In this document: piece after piece, positions 43,256 through 51,850 of the stretch | Layout of the letters: every line of letters starts with the position of its first letter | How positions within the stretch are numbered: the first letter of the stretch is position 1 | Source: Aquimarina latercula DSM 2041 | GTDB taxonomy: Bacteria; Bacteroidota; Bacteroidia; Flavobacteriales; Flavobacteriaceae | Reading direction: 5' to 3' | DNA length: 64,000 nt | Assembly (NCBI RefSeq): GCF_000430645.1 | Contig: NZ_KE387186.1 | Coordinates: forward strand, 1-64,000 | Notes under the pieces: generated by a model | Database searches by the model: none | The model's input: the letters and a program-made list of their open reading frames with translations, nothing else | Told to the model about the DNA's origin: nothing | Made by a program: the position numbers and the translations under genes

Positions 43256-44041
43256 ATGCTTAATTATTCTATATATCGCCATCCAGATAATACCAAATGG
43301 GTGACCTTTGTTCACGGAGCAGGCGGAAGCTCTTCTATATGGTTCAAACAGGTTAGAGAGTTTAGAAAGCATTATAACGTGCTATTATTGGACTTAAGAG
43401 GTCATGGTAAATCTAAACCAGCAATTAAAGATGCTTTTAACTTTAAATACACTTTTGATTTTATAACAGATGATATTCTAGAAGTTATAGACCATGAACA
43501 GATAGAATCGTCTCATTTTATAGGAATCTCACTAGGTACCATTTTAATCAGAAATCTTGCTGAGAAATATCCAGATCGGGTGGATAGTATGATTATGGGA
43601 GGTGCAATAATGAAATTAAACTTTAGATCTCAGGTCCTTATGAAATTAGGAGTTGTGTTTAAATCAGTGATTCCATATATGTTTTTGTATAAGTTTTTTG
43701 CATTTATTATCATGCCTAAAAAGAATCATAAGCAATCGAGATTATTATTTGCAAACGAAGCTAAAAAGTTATATCAAAAAGAGTTTATTCGTTGGTTTCG
43801 GCTGACTTCTGAGATAAATCCTTTACTACGTTTTTTTAGAGATAAGGATATAAAAATACCTACACTTTATGTAATGGGAGAAGAGGATTATCTGTTTTTA
43901 CCATCTATAGAAAAAATAGTTTCTTTACATGAATTTTCTAATCTCTTTGTGGTTAAGAACTCTGGACATGTTGTAAATGTAGAGCAGCCAGAGATTTTTA
44001 ATGAAGAATCCTTATCCTTTTTGAATCGGTTCTCTCTATAA
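43256..44041 (+). CDS. Alpha/beta hydrolase
   Basis: 261 residues. It is a classical alpha/beta-hydrolase fold: oxyanion region VTFVHGAGGSSSIWF, LLLDLRGHGKS, nucleophile elbow FIGISLGTILIR (Ser in G-x-S-x-G), acid region YVMGEEDYLFL and catalytic His in NSGHVVNVEQPEIF. A lid of about 60 basic or aromatic residues (about 140-195) sits before the acid. No signal peptide. Substrate unknown. It is 80 bp downstream of the metal-receptor gene and may be independent. Confidence 0.88.
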   Translation: MLNYSIYRHPDNTKWVTFVHGAGGSSSIWFKQVREFRKHYNVLLLDLRGHGKSKPAIKDAFNFKYTFDFITDDILEVIDHEQIESSHFIGISLGTILIRNLAEKYPDRVDSMIMGGAIMKLNFRSQVLMKLGVVFKSVIPYMFLYKFFAFIIMPKKNHKQSRLLFANEAKKLYQKEFIRWFRLTSEINPLLRFFRDKDIKIPTLYVMGEEDYLFLPSIEKIVSLHEFSNLFVVKNSGHVVNVEQPEIFNEESLSFLNRFSL

Positions 44042-44058
44042 TGTCAAATACATTCATC

Positions 44059-44232
44059 TTATGACTGATGCTGTAGTTTTTTAATTTCGATTAAAAGTTT
44101 GCTTGCTTCCTCGTGTAAAAGATCACTTTTTTCTTTATTCTTAATCGCAAGATTATATGCGTTTTTCATTAGCCTACAATATCGTTTTTGTAGTTTATCA
44201 AGATTAGATTTGTCTTTAGTCCAATAGAACAT
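44059..44232 (-). CDS. Lacal_2735 family small protein, 57 residues
   Basis: ATG at 44232 to TAA at 44059, preceded by a purine-rich AAAGAGAGAG. The sequence starts MFYWTKDKSNLDKLQKRYCRLM, continues with NAYNLAIKNKEKSDLLHEEAS and ends in a lysine-rich helix. It matches my recollection of the short, all-helical Lacal_2735 family widespread in Flavobacteriaceae (LQKKY, LM.EA, S..DLKHAEA pattern). The function of the family is unknown. It converges on the alpha/beta hydrolase gene. Confidence 0.7.
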   Translation of the reverse strand: MFYWTKDKSNLDKLQKRYCRLMKNAYNLAIKNKEKSDLLHEEASKLLIEIKKLQHQS

Positions 44233-44320
44233 ATACTCTCTCTTTTTCTTTTATACAAAAGTATTAGCTAGGATTCTAAATGATTCTTAAGACTACGTTA
44301 AGTTTGTTTAATACAATATT

Positions 44321-44360
44321 AAAAAAGGATAGTGCAATTGCATATACACTATCCTTTTTT
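44321..44360. terminator. Bidirectional hairpin terminator
   Basis: A 14-bp perfect stem (44321-44334 with 44347-44360) around a 12-base loop, flanked by A6 and T6. It terminates the SusC/SusD operon on the minus strand. Confidence 0.88.
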
Positions 44361-44386
44361 ATGGCTAATCAAATAATTTATTGTGT

Positions 44387-45748
44387 TTAGTATCCGTCGT
44401 TTTGCTCCAGATTAGGATTTACATTTCTTTCTCTTTGTGGTATTGGTAACACTAATCTATCATCATCAAATGGTAAAGCTCCTACAGAAACTTCTAATCT
44501 TTTAAAATCATGTAATTTGTGTCCTTCAAAAGATAATTCACGTAGTCTCTCTAATATAATATCTACATAAGCTACATCTGTTAGCGCAAAAGCATTTGAT
44601 CTAGTACGTACTAGATTTACATCACTTGTTGGATCCGCTCCAACTGCAGTACTAAGGACAAAATTAGATTCGGCACGTATTAAATGCATTTCTGGTAATC
44701 TGATAAATGGAATGTTAGAGTTTCCGAATATCCATTTATAAGATGCTATTCCAGATCCTGTTTCTGAATCTACATAAAAGTAACCTGCTCTTAGATCATT
44801 GAAGTCATCAAATATTCCAAAAAATGCATCTTCGATAGATATATCTGGATTTCCAGGTCTTCCGCCGAATCTGTCCGTAGCCCAAAATGTATTCATGCTA
44901 TTAGCACCATCAGAATCTGTTACTTGCCAAGCAAAGATATCTTCAGTAGAGTTGTCATCATTATTATAGGCATCATCGAGAGTTTCGGTTAGAGCGAATC
45001 GCCCTGATTGTATTACTTCATTAGATAAATCTCTAGCTTGTTCATAATTACCAATCTGTAAATGGATTCTTGCTAATAAGGATTTAGCAGCATTTATAGA
45101 TGCAAAAACACCATTGGTTTCAGGTAATAATACAATCGCATCTTCTAGATCATTGATGATGAAATCATATACTTCCCCAATTGTATTTCTAGATGGATAA
45201 GTAATATCCTCATATTGGATTACTGGTGTTCTTATAATAGGTACACCCAGTTCGCCGTCATTTATTCTGTTGTTATTATGTTTAGAGAAAAAACGTAATA
45301 AATCAAAATAGGTTACTGCTCTTAAAAACTTAGCTTGACCTTCTACCGAATTTTTACTATCCAGATTTTCAAAAACATCTAGGTTGTCTAAGACGATATT
45401 AGCTTGATTACTGATGTCATATCCATTTAACCATAAGTTAGCGACAAAGGTATTATTAGTGTTGATCACCTTGTTGTTAAACTCTCCAGGATCAGAAAAT
45501 GTTCCGTTCCATTTTAATTCTTGATCATTTCCTAGCAATTCGGCGATTGTATATAGTTGACCACCATAACTAGCCGCTTGTCCCGCTTGTGCATATGCTC
45601 CAATAAGAATGTTGGTTACTTTCTCAGGAGTATCGAACGCGTCATCTGTTGTTAATGATTGATCCGGGTCAGTGTCTAGTCTGTTCTCACAACCGATGTT
45701 TGCAATTGTAAGAGTAAAGATTAGTATAATTTTTATGTATGTTTTCAT
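44387..45748 (-). CDS. SusD/RagB family nutrient-binding lipoprotein
   Basis: 453 residues. Signal peptide with lipobox ANIGC (Cys20). Typical SusD features: DPDQSLTTDDAFDTPEKVTNILIGAY, the TPR-like helices, EGQAKFLRAVTYFDLLRFF, PLLPE-type segment VLLPETNG, FIRLPEMHLIRAESNF, and the C-terminal RLRELSFEGHKLHDFKRL ending in LPIPQRERNVNPNLEQN. It caps the SusC channel outside the cell. Shorter than many SusD proteins but complete. It follows SusC by 44 bp. Confidence 0.95.
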   Translation of the reverse strand: MKTYIKIILIFTLTIANIGCENRLDTDPDQSLTTDDAFDTPEKVTNILIGAYAQAGQAASYGGQLYTIAELLGNDQELKWNGTFSDPGEFNNKVINTNNTFVANLWLNGYDISNQANIVLDNLDVFENLDSKNSVEGQAKFLRAVTYFDLLRFFSKHNNNRINDGELGVPIIRTPVIQYEDITYPSRNTIGEVYDFIINDLEDAIVLLPETNGVFASINAAKSLLARIHLQIGNYEQARDLSNEVIQSGRFALTETLDDAYNNDDNSTEDIFAWQVTDSDGANSMNTFWATDRFGGRPGNPDISIEDAFFGIFDDFNDLRAGYFYVDSETGSGIASYKWIFGNSNIPFIRLPEMHLIRAESNFVLSTAVGADPTSDVNLVRTRSNAFALTDVAYVDIILERLRELSFEGHKLHDFKRLEVSVGALPFDDDRLVLPIPQRERNVNPNLEQNDGY

Positions 45749-45792
45749 TTTTTTTGACTTTTAGGTTAGTACTAAATTTTAAAAACCTGTTT

Positions 45793-48700
45793 TTAAAACT
45801 CAATATTTATACCTAGTGAATATGTTTTTGCTGGTGGTGCGGAGTAAAAAGAGGTACCTGTTCTTACTCCTGAATTTCCGTTAAAATCTGCTGTAGATTC
45901 AGGATCATATCCATCATAATCAGTAATGGTAAGTAAGTTTACACCACTGAAATAGAACCTTACTTTTTCTAAGAAAAATCTTTTAGAGAAAATAGGATTA
46001 ATCGTATATCCCAACGTAATGTTTCTAAGTCTTATAAAGTCGGCTTCGTCTAGGTAACGAGTAGAATCCGCTTGTCCATTCTCTTGATTTAATCTGGCTT
46101 GTGGAACATCGGTAATATCACCAGGATTTTGCCATCTATCTAATTGATCAATGGTTTGGTTGTCAAAGAATTTACCATTTCCAGAAGAGAATTTACCGGC
46201 TTGATCAAAAATGGAAGCTCCAAATTCTCCTTGAAAAGTGAATTGAAAATCAAAATCGTTTACCTTTAAAGTATTTGTAAACCCGATCTGATACTCAGGA
46301 AATGGATTTCCTACTACAATTTTACTTGCTTTAGAAATACTATTTGTAGTTGTTTTATCTAAAGAACCGTCTGCATTTAATGTATTAGTATAAAATAAAG
46401 CATCTCCATTAGATGGATTAACACCTGCGTACTCATATAGATAGAAAGAGGAAATAGTTTCACCTTTTCGTATAATATTTACTCCATCGATGATATCACC
46501 ACTTGGTAGATCTGTTACCTCATTCTTGTTTTGAGTAAATAGTGTACTTACGTTCCAAGTAAATGAAGGCTTAGATATGATTCTTGCATTAAGACTTACT
46601 TCGAATCCTTTATTAACAATCTCTCCAATGTTTCTAACAATAGAGGTAAAACCAGAAGTACCTGGTAATGGTTGATTGAATAATAAGTCATTGGTGGTTT
46701 TATTATAGTAATCAAATTCACCAGAAATTGTACCATTAAACAAACCAAAATTTACTCCTAAGTCATACTGGGTTGTCTTTTCCCAACGTAGTTCATTATC
46801 TCCTAATTGAATTGGTGAAACACCAAGCCTTTCATTATAGGTAGTTACACCATAAAGATCTTTACTGGCAAAATCTCCAATTTCTGCATTTCCAGTAATA
46901 CCCCAACTTCCTCTTAATTTTAAATTACTTAAAAAATAAGAATTACTTAAGAATCTTTCATTACTAACTATCCAAGCAGCAGAAGCAGCAGGGAACCATC
47001 CAAACTGTGAGTCCTCACCAAATCGAGAAGAACCATCACGACGAATACTTAGATTGAATAGATATTTTTCGGCAATGGAAAAACGTGATCTGGCAAAATA
47101 TGATAAGAAGTTATATTTAGTTTTGTTAGAACCTCCGTTCGTTATTAATACTGCATTGTCTAAGGTCTGTAGATCATCCGAAGGAAATCCTTGTCCTATT
47201 GTAAATTGACTTTTACGGTTGGTTTCTTCAAAACTTCCTCCTAGTGTAGCAGAAAAATCTACTGCATCCCCAAACGTACGTTTATAAGTCAAGTAATTTG
47301 TTAAAATATATCTTTCTGTAATTGCATTACTTACAGTACCAACTCCACCTGCCGAAGCAAATTCAGTTAAACTTCCAGAGAATCGTTCCGCATTCTGGTT
47401 ATTAGCATCATAACCAACTTCGGATTTAAGCCTTAAATAATCATTGATATAAAAATCACCATACATATTGGCTGTGGTTCTCCAGATGTCAGTAACAAAT
47501 CTTCCTGTTTGTTCTTGTCCTAGAAAATTTTGAAACAGTGTAGAATTACCATCTACATTGGCTGTTCCATCTTCTAACAAAGCGGGTGTTAAGGGAGACT
47601 GACCGATAGATTGAAGTGGTGATATAAATGCATTGTCATTAGATAATCGATCAATCGTAACTTTAGAGATATTGATGTTTACTCCAGCTTTTGATTTTTC
47701 TGTAATATCTGCATCAACTTTACCTCTTAATGTATATCTGTCTAATTCATTTCCTAGTATAATACCTTCTGTCTTATTGTATGATGTAGAAACAAAATAG
47801 GTGATTTTTTCACTTCCGCCAGAAGCTGATAAATCTATATCCTGAGTAATACCTTCTACCAAAGCGAGGTCTTGCCAATCTGTATCCACTTCATTGTTTC
47901 TCCAATCGTTACCTAGAGACAATTGATCAAATTTGGTTTCAATTTCACTTAAAGAAAGTCCACCATTAAGAGCAGCTTCGGTATAAAATTCTACATATTG
48001 TTCAGCATCTAAATATTCTCTTTTGTTAGTAGCAAAGTTCCATCCTGATGCAGTATTTAAGGTAACTTTAGTTTTTTCTGCTTTACCTTTTTTGGTAGTA
48101 ATGATAATAACTCCATTAGTTCCTCTGGCACCATATATTGCAGCTGCTGATGCATCTTTTAAGAAATCAATAGAATCTATATCGTTAGGATTCAGTCCAA
48201 TTAAAGGATTGATTGGAGAATTGTTTATAGACTCATCATCATTAATAAGCGGTACTCCATCCAAAACGTATAACGGTTCCTGAGAAGCACCAACAGTAGA
48301 GACACCTCTAATTCTTACTTTTATACCAGATTCTACCCTTCCAGAAAGCTGAGTTATCTGCACACCAGTAACTTTACTAGTCATTAGCGATTGAACACTT
48401 GGAGTGTTGATATCTGCAATTTCACTAGCTCTTATACTCGAGACACTAGTGGTAATCTCTTTTTTAGAAGAACTACCATATCCTATTAGAACAACTTGAT
48501 CTAATCCTTCTACATTATCTTTTAACGTAACATTTATTACGGTAGATCCAGTGATAGTAACTTCCTGAGTTTCGAAACCTACATAAGAAAATATAAGTAT
48601 ATCGCCAGTAGTAGCTTCAATAGAGTAATTTCCATCAAAGTCAGTTTGAACTCCATTATTTGTCTTTTTAACTAAAATGTTTGTTCCTGGAAGTGGAATT

Positions 48701-48807
48701 CCGGATGGGTCGATAACCGTTCCAGTAATTGTTTTCTCTTGGGCTTGGGCAAGTCCAGAGCATACTAGCATAGCCATAGCTATGCTAAGTTTGATTAAGT
48801 TTTTCAT
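45793..48807 (-). CDS. SusC/RagA family TonB-dependent transporter
   Basis: 1004 residues, signal peptide 1-22. Residues about 25-110 are a carboxypeptidase-like regulatory domain (ITGTVIDPSGIPLPGTNILVKKTNNGVQTDFDGNYSI). The plug (about 115-240) includes GYGSSSKKEITTSVSSI, ITQLSGRVESGIKVRIRGVSTVGASQEPLYVLDGVPL and DAAAIYGARGTNGVIIITTKKG-type sequence. The remainder is the outer-membrane barrel, ending in YSLGINIEF with the terminal Phe. It imports an oligomeric nutrient bound by SusD. No glycosidase, protease or anti-sigma partner flanks the pair, so the substrate cannot be guessed. Confidence 0.97.
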   Translation of the reverse strand: MKNLIKLSIAMAMLVCSGLAQAQEKTITGTVIDPSGIPLPGTNILVKKTNNGVQTDFDGNYSIEATTGDILIFSYVGFETQEVTITGSTVINVTLKDNVEGLDQVVLIGYGSSSKKEITTSVSSIRASEIADINTPSVQSLMTSKVTGVQITQLSGRVESGIKVRIRGVSTVGASQEPLYVLDGVPLINDDESINNSPINPLIGLNPNDIDSIDFLKDASAAAIYGARGTNGVIIITTKKGKAEKTKVTLNTASGWNFATNKREYLDAEQYVEFYTEAALNGGLSLSEIETKFDQLSLGNDWRNNEVDTDWQDLALVEGITQDIDLSASGGSEKITYFVSTSYNKTEGIILGNELDRYTLRGKVDADITEKSKAGVNINISKVTIDRLSNDNAFISPLQSIGQSPLTPALLEDGTANVDGNSTLFQNFLGQEQTGRFVTDIWRTTANMYGDFYINDYLRLKSEVGYDANNQNAERFSGSLTEFASAGGVGTVSNAITERYILTNYLTYKRTFGDAVDFSATLGGSFEETNRKSQFTIGQGFPSDDLQTLDNAVLITNGGSNKTKYNFLSYFARSRFSIAEKYLFNLSIRRDGSSRFGEDSQFGWFPAASAAWIVSNERFLSNSYFLSNLKLRGSWGITGNAEIGDFASKDLYGVTTYNERLGVSPIQLGDNELRWEKTTQYDLGVNFGLFNGTISGEFDYYNKTTNDLLFNQPLPGTSGFTSIVRNIGEIVNKGFEVSLNARIISKPSFTWNVSTLFTQNKNEVTDLPSGDIIDGVNIIRKGETISSFYLYEYAGVNPSNGDALFYTNTLNADGSLDKTTTNSISKASKIVVGNPFPEYQIGFTNTLKVNDFDFQFTFQGEFGASIFDQAGKFSSGNGKFFDNQTIDQLDRWQNPGDITDVPQARLNQENGQADSTRYLDEADFIRLRNITLGYTINPIFSKRFFLEKVRFYFSGVNLLTITDYDGYDPESTADFNGNSGVRTGTSFYSAPPAKTYSLGINIEF

Positions 48808-48830
48808 TGAGGGCGTTTTAAAATCGGGCC

Positions 48831-48838
48831 CAAAATTA
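48831..48838 (-). promoter_or_regulatory. -7 element upstream of susC
   Basis: On the minus strand TAATTTTG matches TAnnTTTG exactly, 24 bases before the ATG at 48807. The -33 element is not clear. Confidence 0.4.
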
Positions 48839-49086
48839 CGCTAATCCCGTAATAAAAACACCCCTACAATGATGTGAGCTAATGAAAATAGCTGTTTTTT
48901 TTTAAGAATATTTTATCTGCGACAAGAATTGAATTTTGTTATTCTTAATAAAAGCAAATATTATGTATTATTATGATAAAAAAAAATACAAAAAAATGAG
49001 TTTTTGTGAAAAATAAAAAATTCGTTAAAACCAACACTAGGTTAGATAAAGTGTATGGATTGTAAGTCTATTCTTTCTTACTTTTA

Positions 49087-49806
49087 TTATTTTCTGTCTT
49101 GTAGGGCAAATACCTTACGTAATAAATCTGTTGTCCTAGAACTAAGTTTATTTCTAATTTCTCCTTCTTCTACAGCAATCATGGTATATACACCTTCTAA
49201 AGCTTCGCTAGTAACATAGTCTGTAAGATCCGGGTTTACGTTACTAGTAAAAGGAATCGTATTGTATTTATTAATAATGTTTGACCAAACTTGGTCAGCT
49301 CCTACCTTAGATAAAGAGTTCTTAATAACAGGATTAAATTTAGAATACAATGCAGATTTGGTAGTACCTTTTAGGTATTGTGTGGCAGCATCTTGGTTAC
49401 CTAGTAATATCTGTTTGGCATCGTTAAATGTAATTTGTTTTACTGCATTTACAAAAATTGGAGTAGCTTCTTGTACAGCATCTTCGGCAGCTCGGTTAAG
49501 AACTTTTAAACCTTCGTCTGCTAGATTATCAAGACCAATATCTCTTAATGTCTTATCTACCTTTTTTAATTCTTCTGGTAATACAATTTTAACTAACTCA
49601 TTTCTGAAAAAACCATCTTTTTGGGTAAGTTTAGTTACTTGTTTATCGATTCCTTTGTCTAAAGCTTCTCTTAAACCATTCCCTATGTCAATATTGCTAA
49701 GACCAATTGCTCCTGTAGTTTCTTGAGGAAGGCTCTCTATTACTTGTTGTAGTTCTGCACAACTTGAAAGTTGAAATATAACTAACAGTAAAAAAATTCT
49801 TTTCAT
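49087..49806 (-). CDS. DUF4197 family lipoprotein
   Basis: 239 residues, signal sequence with lipobox LSSCAEL (Cys16). It follows the DUF4197 pattern: GLSNIDIGNGLREALDKGIDKQVTKLTQKDGFFRNELVKIVLPEELKKVDKTLRDIGL and the C-terminal VNPDLTDYVTSEALEGVYTMIAVEEGEIR. It is an all-helical periplasmic or outer-membrane lipoprotein of unknown function. It is divergent from the PqqB-like gene, with 36 bp between their starts. Confidence 0.9.
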   Translation of the reverse strand: MKRIFLLLVIFQLSSCAELQQVIESLPQETTGAIGLSNIDIGNGLREALDKGIDKQVTKLTQKDGFFRNELVKIVLPEELKKVDKTLRDIGLDNLADEGLKVLNRAAEDAVQEATPIFVNAVKQITFNDAKQILLGNQDAATQYLKGTTKSALYSKFNPVIKNSLSKVGADQVWSNIINKYNTIPFTSNVNPDLTDYVTSEALEGVYTMIAVEEGEIRNKLSSRTTDLLRKVFALQDRK

Positions 49807-49842
49807 AATTTCTTATTAGATTTGAGATTGTAATGATTTTAT

Positions 49843-50799
49843 ATGAATTCAAAGTTAATTTTTTTCATACTATCTATTTCAATTCTTTCCTGCAAAAATA
49901 GTGAAGATTCGATGAAAGGGAGATCTTTTGGGCCTAATGATCCAAAACAATACATAACTATTTTGGGAATTGCCCAAGATGGAGGGTATCCGCATATTAA
50001 TAATAAAGACGAATTCGTAGGTGTTGCCCAAGGTGATATTAGCAAAGAACTTGTTGTTTGTTTAGGAATTGTAGATCAAAAAGAGAGAAAAAAGTTTTTG
50101 ATAGAAGCTACACCAGATTTACCTGAACAACTGGCTATGCTAGACGCAATATATCTAAATAAAGCTCCCATTATTGATGGTGTATTTCTAACCCACGCTC
50201 ACATTGGTCATTATACTGGGCTTATGTATTTTGGTAGAGAGGCAATGGGATCAAAAGACATTCAGGTTTTTACAATGCCTAAAATGAAATTATTTTTGGA
50301 AAACAATGGCCCCTGGTCGCAATTAGTGGATTTACAAAACATTGTACTACGTCCATTAGAACATGAAGTATCGGTAGAATTGACAGAAAATATTAAAATA
50401 ACACCATTCCTTGTGCCGCACCGAGATGAATTTTCTGAAACAGTTGGGTATAGAATTGATGGAAAATCTAAGTCTGGATTATTTATTCCTGATATTAATA
50501 AATGGATTTTATGGGAAAAGAAAATTGTAGATGAAGTGAAAAAAGTGGATTATGCTTTCATAGATGCTACTTTTTTTAAAGAAGGAGAAATACCTAGACC
50601 TATGGCAGAGGTTCCGCATCCTTTTATTCAAGAGAGTATCGAATTATTTAAAAATGAATCTAAAGAAGTTAAATCAAAGATTATTTTTATTCACTTTAAT
50701 CATTCTAATCCTTTAATGGCTCCTAGTAACAAAGAAAGAATTCAGTTAGAAAAAGAAGGATACAGGTTTGCAAACACTAATGATATATTTGAGTTATGA
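49843..50799 (+). CDS. PqqB-like metallo-beta-lactamase-fold lipoprotein
   Basis: 318 residues. The N-terminus ends in LSCKNSED, a lipobox (Cys17), unlike cytoplasmic PqqB. The MBL fold shows IAQDGGYPH near the N-terminus and the metal site THAHIGHYTGL (HxHxxH with Ile at the usual Asp position), then PHRDEFSETVGYRI and IFIHFNHSNPL. These are PqqB-like segments. No pqqA, C, D or E gene lies in the window, so a role in PQQ synthesis is doubtful; an exported hydrolase or oxidoreductase is more likely. The 3' end overlaps purU by 6 bp, tail to tail. Confidence 0.8.
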   Translation: MNSKLIFFILSISILSCKNSEDSMKGRSFGPNDPKQYITILGIAQDGGYPHINNKDEFVGVAQGDISKELVVCLGIVDQKERKKFLIEATPDLPEQLAMLDAIYLNKAPIIDGVFLTHAHIGHYTGLMYFGREAMGSKDIQVFTMPKMKLFLENNGPWSQLVDLQNIVLRPLEHEVSVELTENIKITPFLVPHRDEFSETVGYRIDGKSKSGLFIPDINKWILWEKKIVDEVKKVDYAFIDATFFKEGEIPRPMAEVPHPFIQESIELFKNESKEVKSKIIFIHFNHSNPLMAPSNKERIQLEKEGYRFANTNDIFEL

Positions 50800-51648
50800 A
50801 AAAATAACGGTTTTGTTATTGTATACCAATACTTTTCTTTCTATATGATGTTTTATGGCTCTGGATAAAACTATTTTTTCAAGATCTCGTCCTTTTAAGA
50901 TAAAGTCCTGTACATTATGAATATGTGATACTCTAACCACTTCTTGCTCAATTATTGGTCCTTCATCGAGATCAGAAGTCACATAATGACTGGTAGCTCC
51001 GATTATTTTCACACCGCGTTCATAGGCAGAATGGTAAGGTTTAGCACCAGGAAAAGCGGGTAAAAAAGAATGATGAATATTGATTATTTTATTGGGAAAT
51101 TGATCCACAAAATTTTCAGATAAGATCTGCATATATCTTGCTAAAACAATGAAATCAATTTTAAGTTCTTTTAATAAAGCTATTTGTTCTGCTTCGGCTT
51201 GTTGTTTGTTCGATTTGTTAACAGGAATATGCTTAAAAGGGATTTTAAAATTATCTGCAATCGGTTTTAGATCTAAATGATTACTTATGATGATTGGAAT
51301 TTTTACCTGAAGCTCTCCAGAAGCGTGTCTTCCCAGAATATCATATAAACAATGGTCATACTTAGAAACAAAAAGTGCCATTTTAGGTTTTTTCTCAGCA
51401 TTATACATTTCCCAGTGCATATTGTAATTATAGGCTACTTCTTTATTAAAAGACTCTTTAAATAAAGCTAGTTTCTCTTCATCTTGATCAAATTCACATT
51501 CTAATCTCATAAAGAATTCTCCTAATTCTCTATCAACATGTTGTTCAATATAGACTGTGTTTCCTTTTTTTGATAAGATAAAATTAGTTACTGTAGCTAT
51601 GATCCCTTTTTTATCTGGACAGTTAATGAGTAAGGTTGTTTTTTTCAT
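50794..51648 (-). CDS. purU: Formyltetrahydrofolate deformylase
   Basis: 284 residues. It hydrolyses 10-formyl-THF to formate and THF. The N-terminal ACT domain (LLINCPDKKGIIATVTNFILSKKGNTVYIEQHVD) is followed by a formyltransferase-type catalytic domain with NIHHSFLPAFPGAKPYHSAYERGVKIIGATSHYVTSDLDEGPII, holding the Asn-His-Asp catalytic set. The length matches the family. Monocistronic. Confidence 0.95.
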   Translation of the reverse strand: MKKTTLLINCPDKKGIIATVTNFILSKKGNTVYIEQHVDRELGEFFMRLECEFDQDEEKLALFKESFNKEVAYNYNMHWEMYNAEKKPKMALFVSKYDHCLYDILGRHASGELQVKIPIIISNHLDLKPIADNFKIPFKHIPVNKSNKQQAEAEQIALLKELKIDFIVLARYMQILSENFVDQFPNKIINIHHSFLPAFPGAKPYHSAYERGVKIIGATSHYVTSDLDEGPIIEQEVVRVSHIHNVQDFILKGRDLEKIVLSRAIKHHIERKVLVYNNKTVIFS

Positions 51649-51790
51649 GTAATGATTAGATTGAAAATTCTAATTTTTGGAATATAAACTTACTATTTAA
51701 GTTGTAATAATTGCTTACGAACGTGACCTATTCGAATCGTTTTTGATGAATTAAAAAAATATGCCTGTTTTTTCTAAATTATCTATAATA

Positions 51791-51822
51791 AAAAAAGGTT
51801 GATTTTTATAAAAATCAACCTT
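51791..51822 (-). terminator. Terminator after the zinc metalloprotease
   Basis: AAGGTTGATTTTT (51795-51807) pairs with AAAAATCAACCTT (51810-51822). The minus-strand transcript of the gene ending at 51851 would end in a U-run from the A-run at 51791-51796. The innermost pairs must open to form a loop. Confidence 0.75.
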
Positions 51823-51850
51823 CTCTTAATACAGTGATATGTAATATCTG

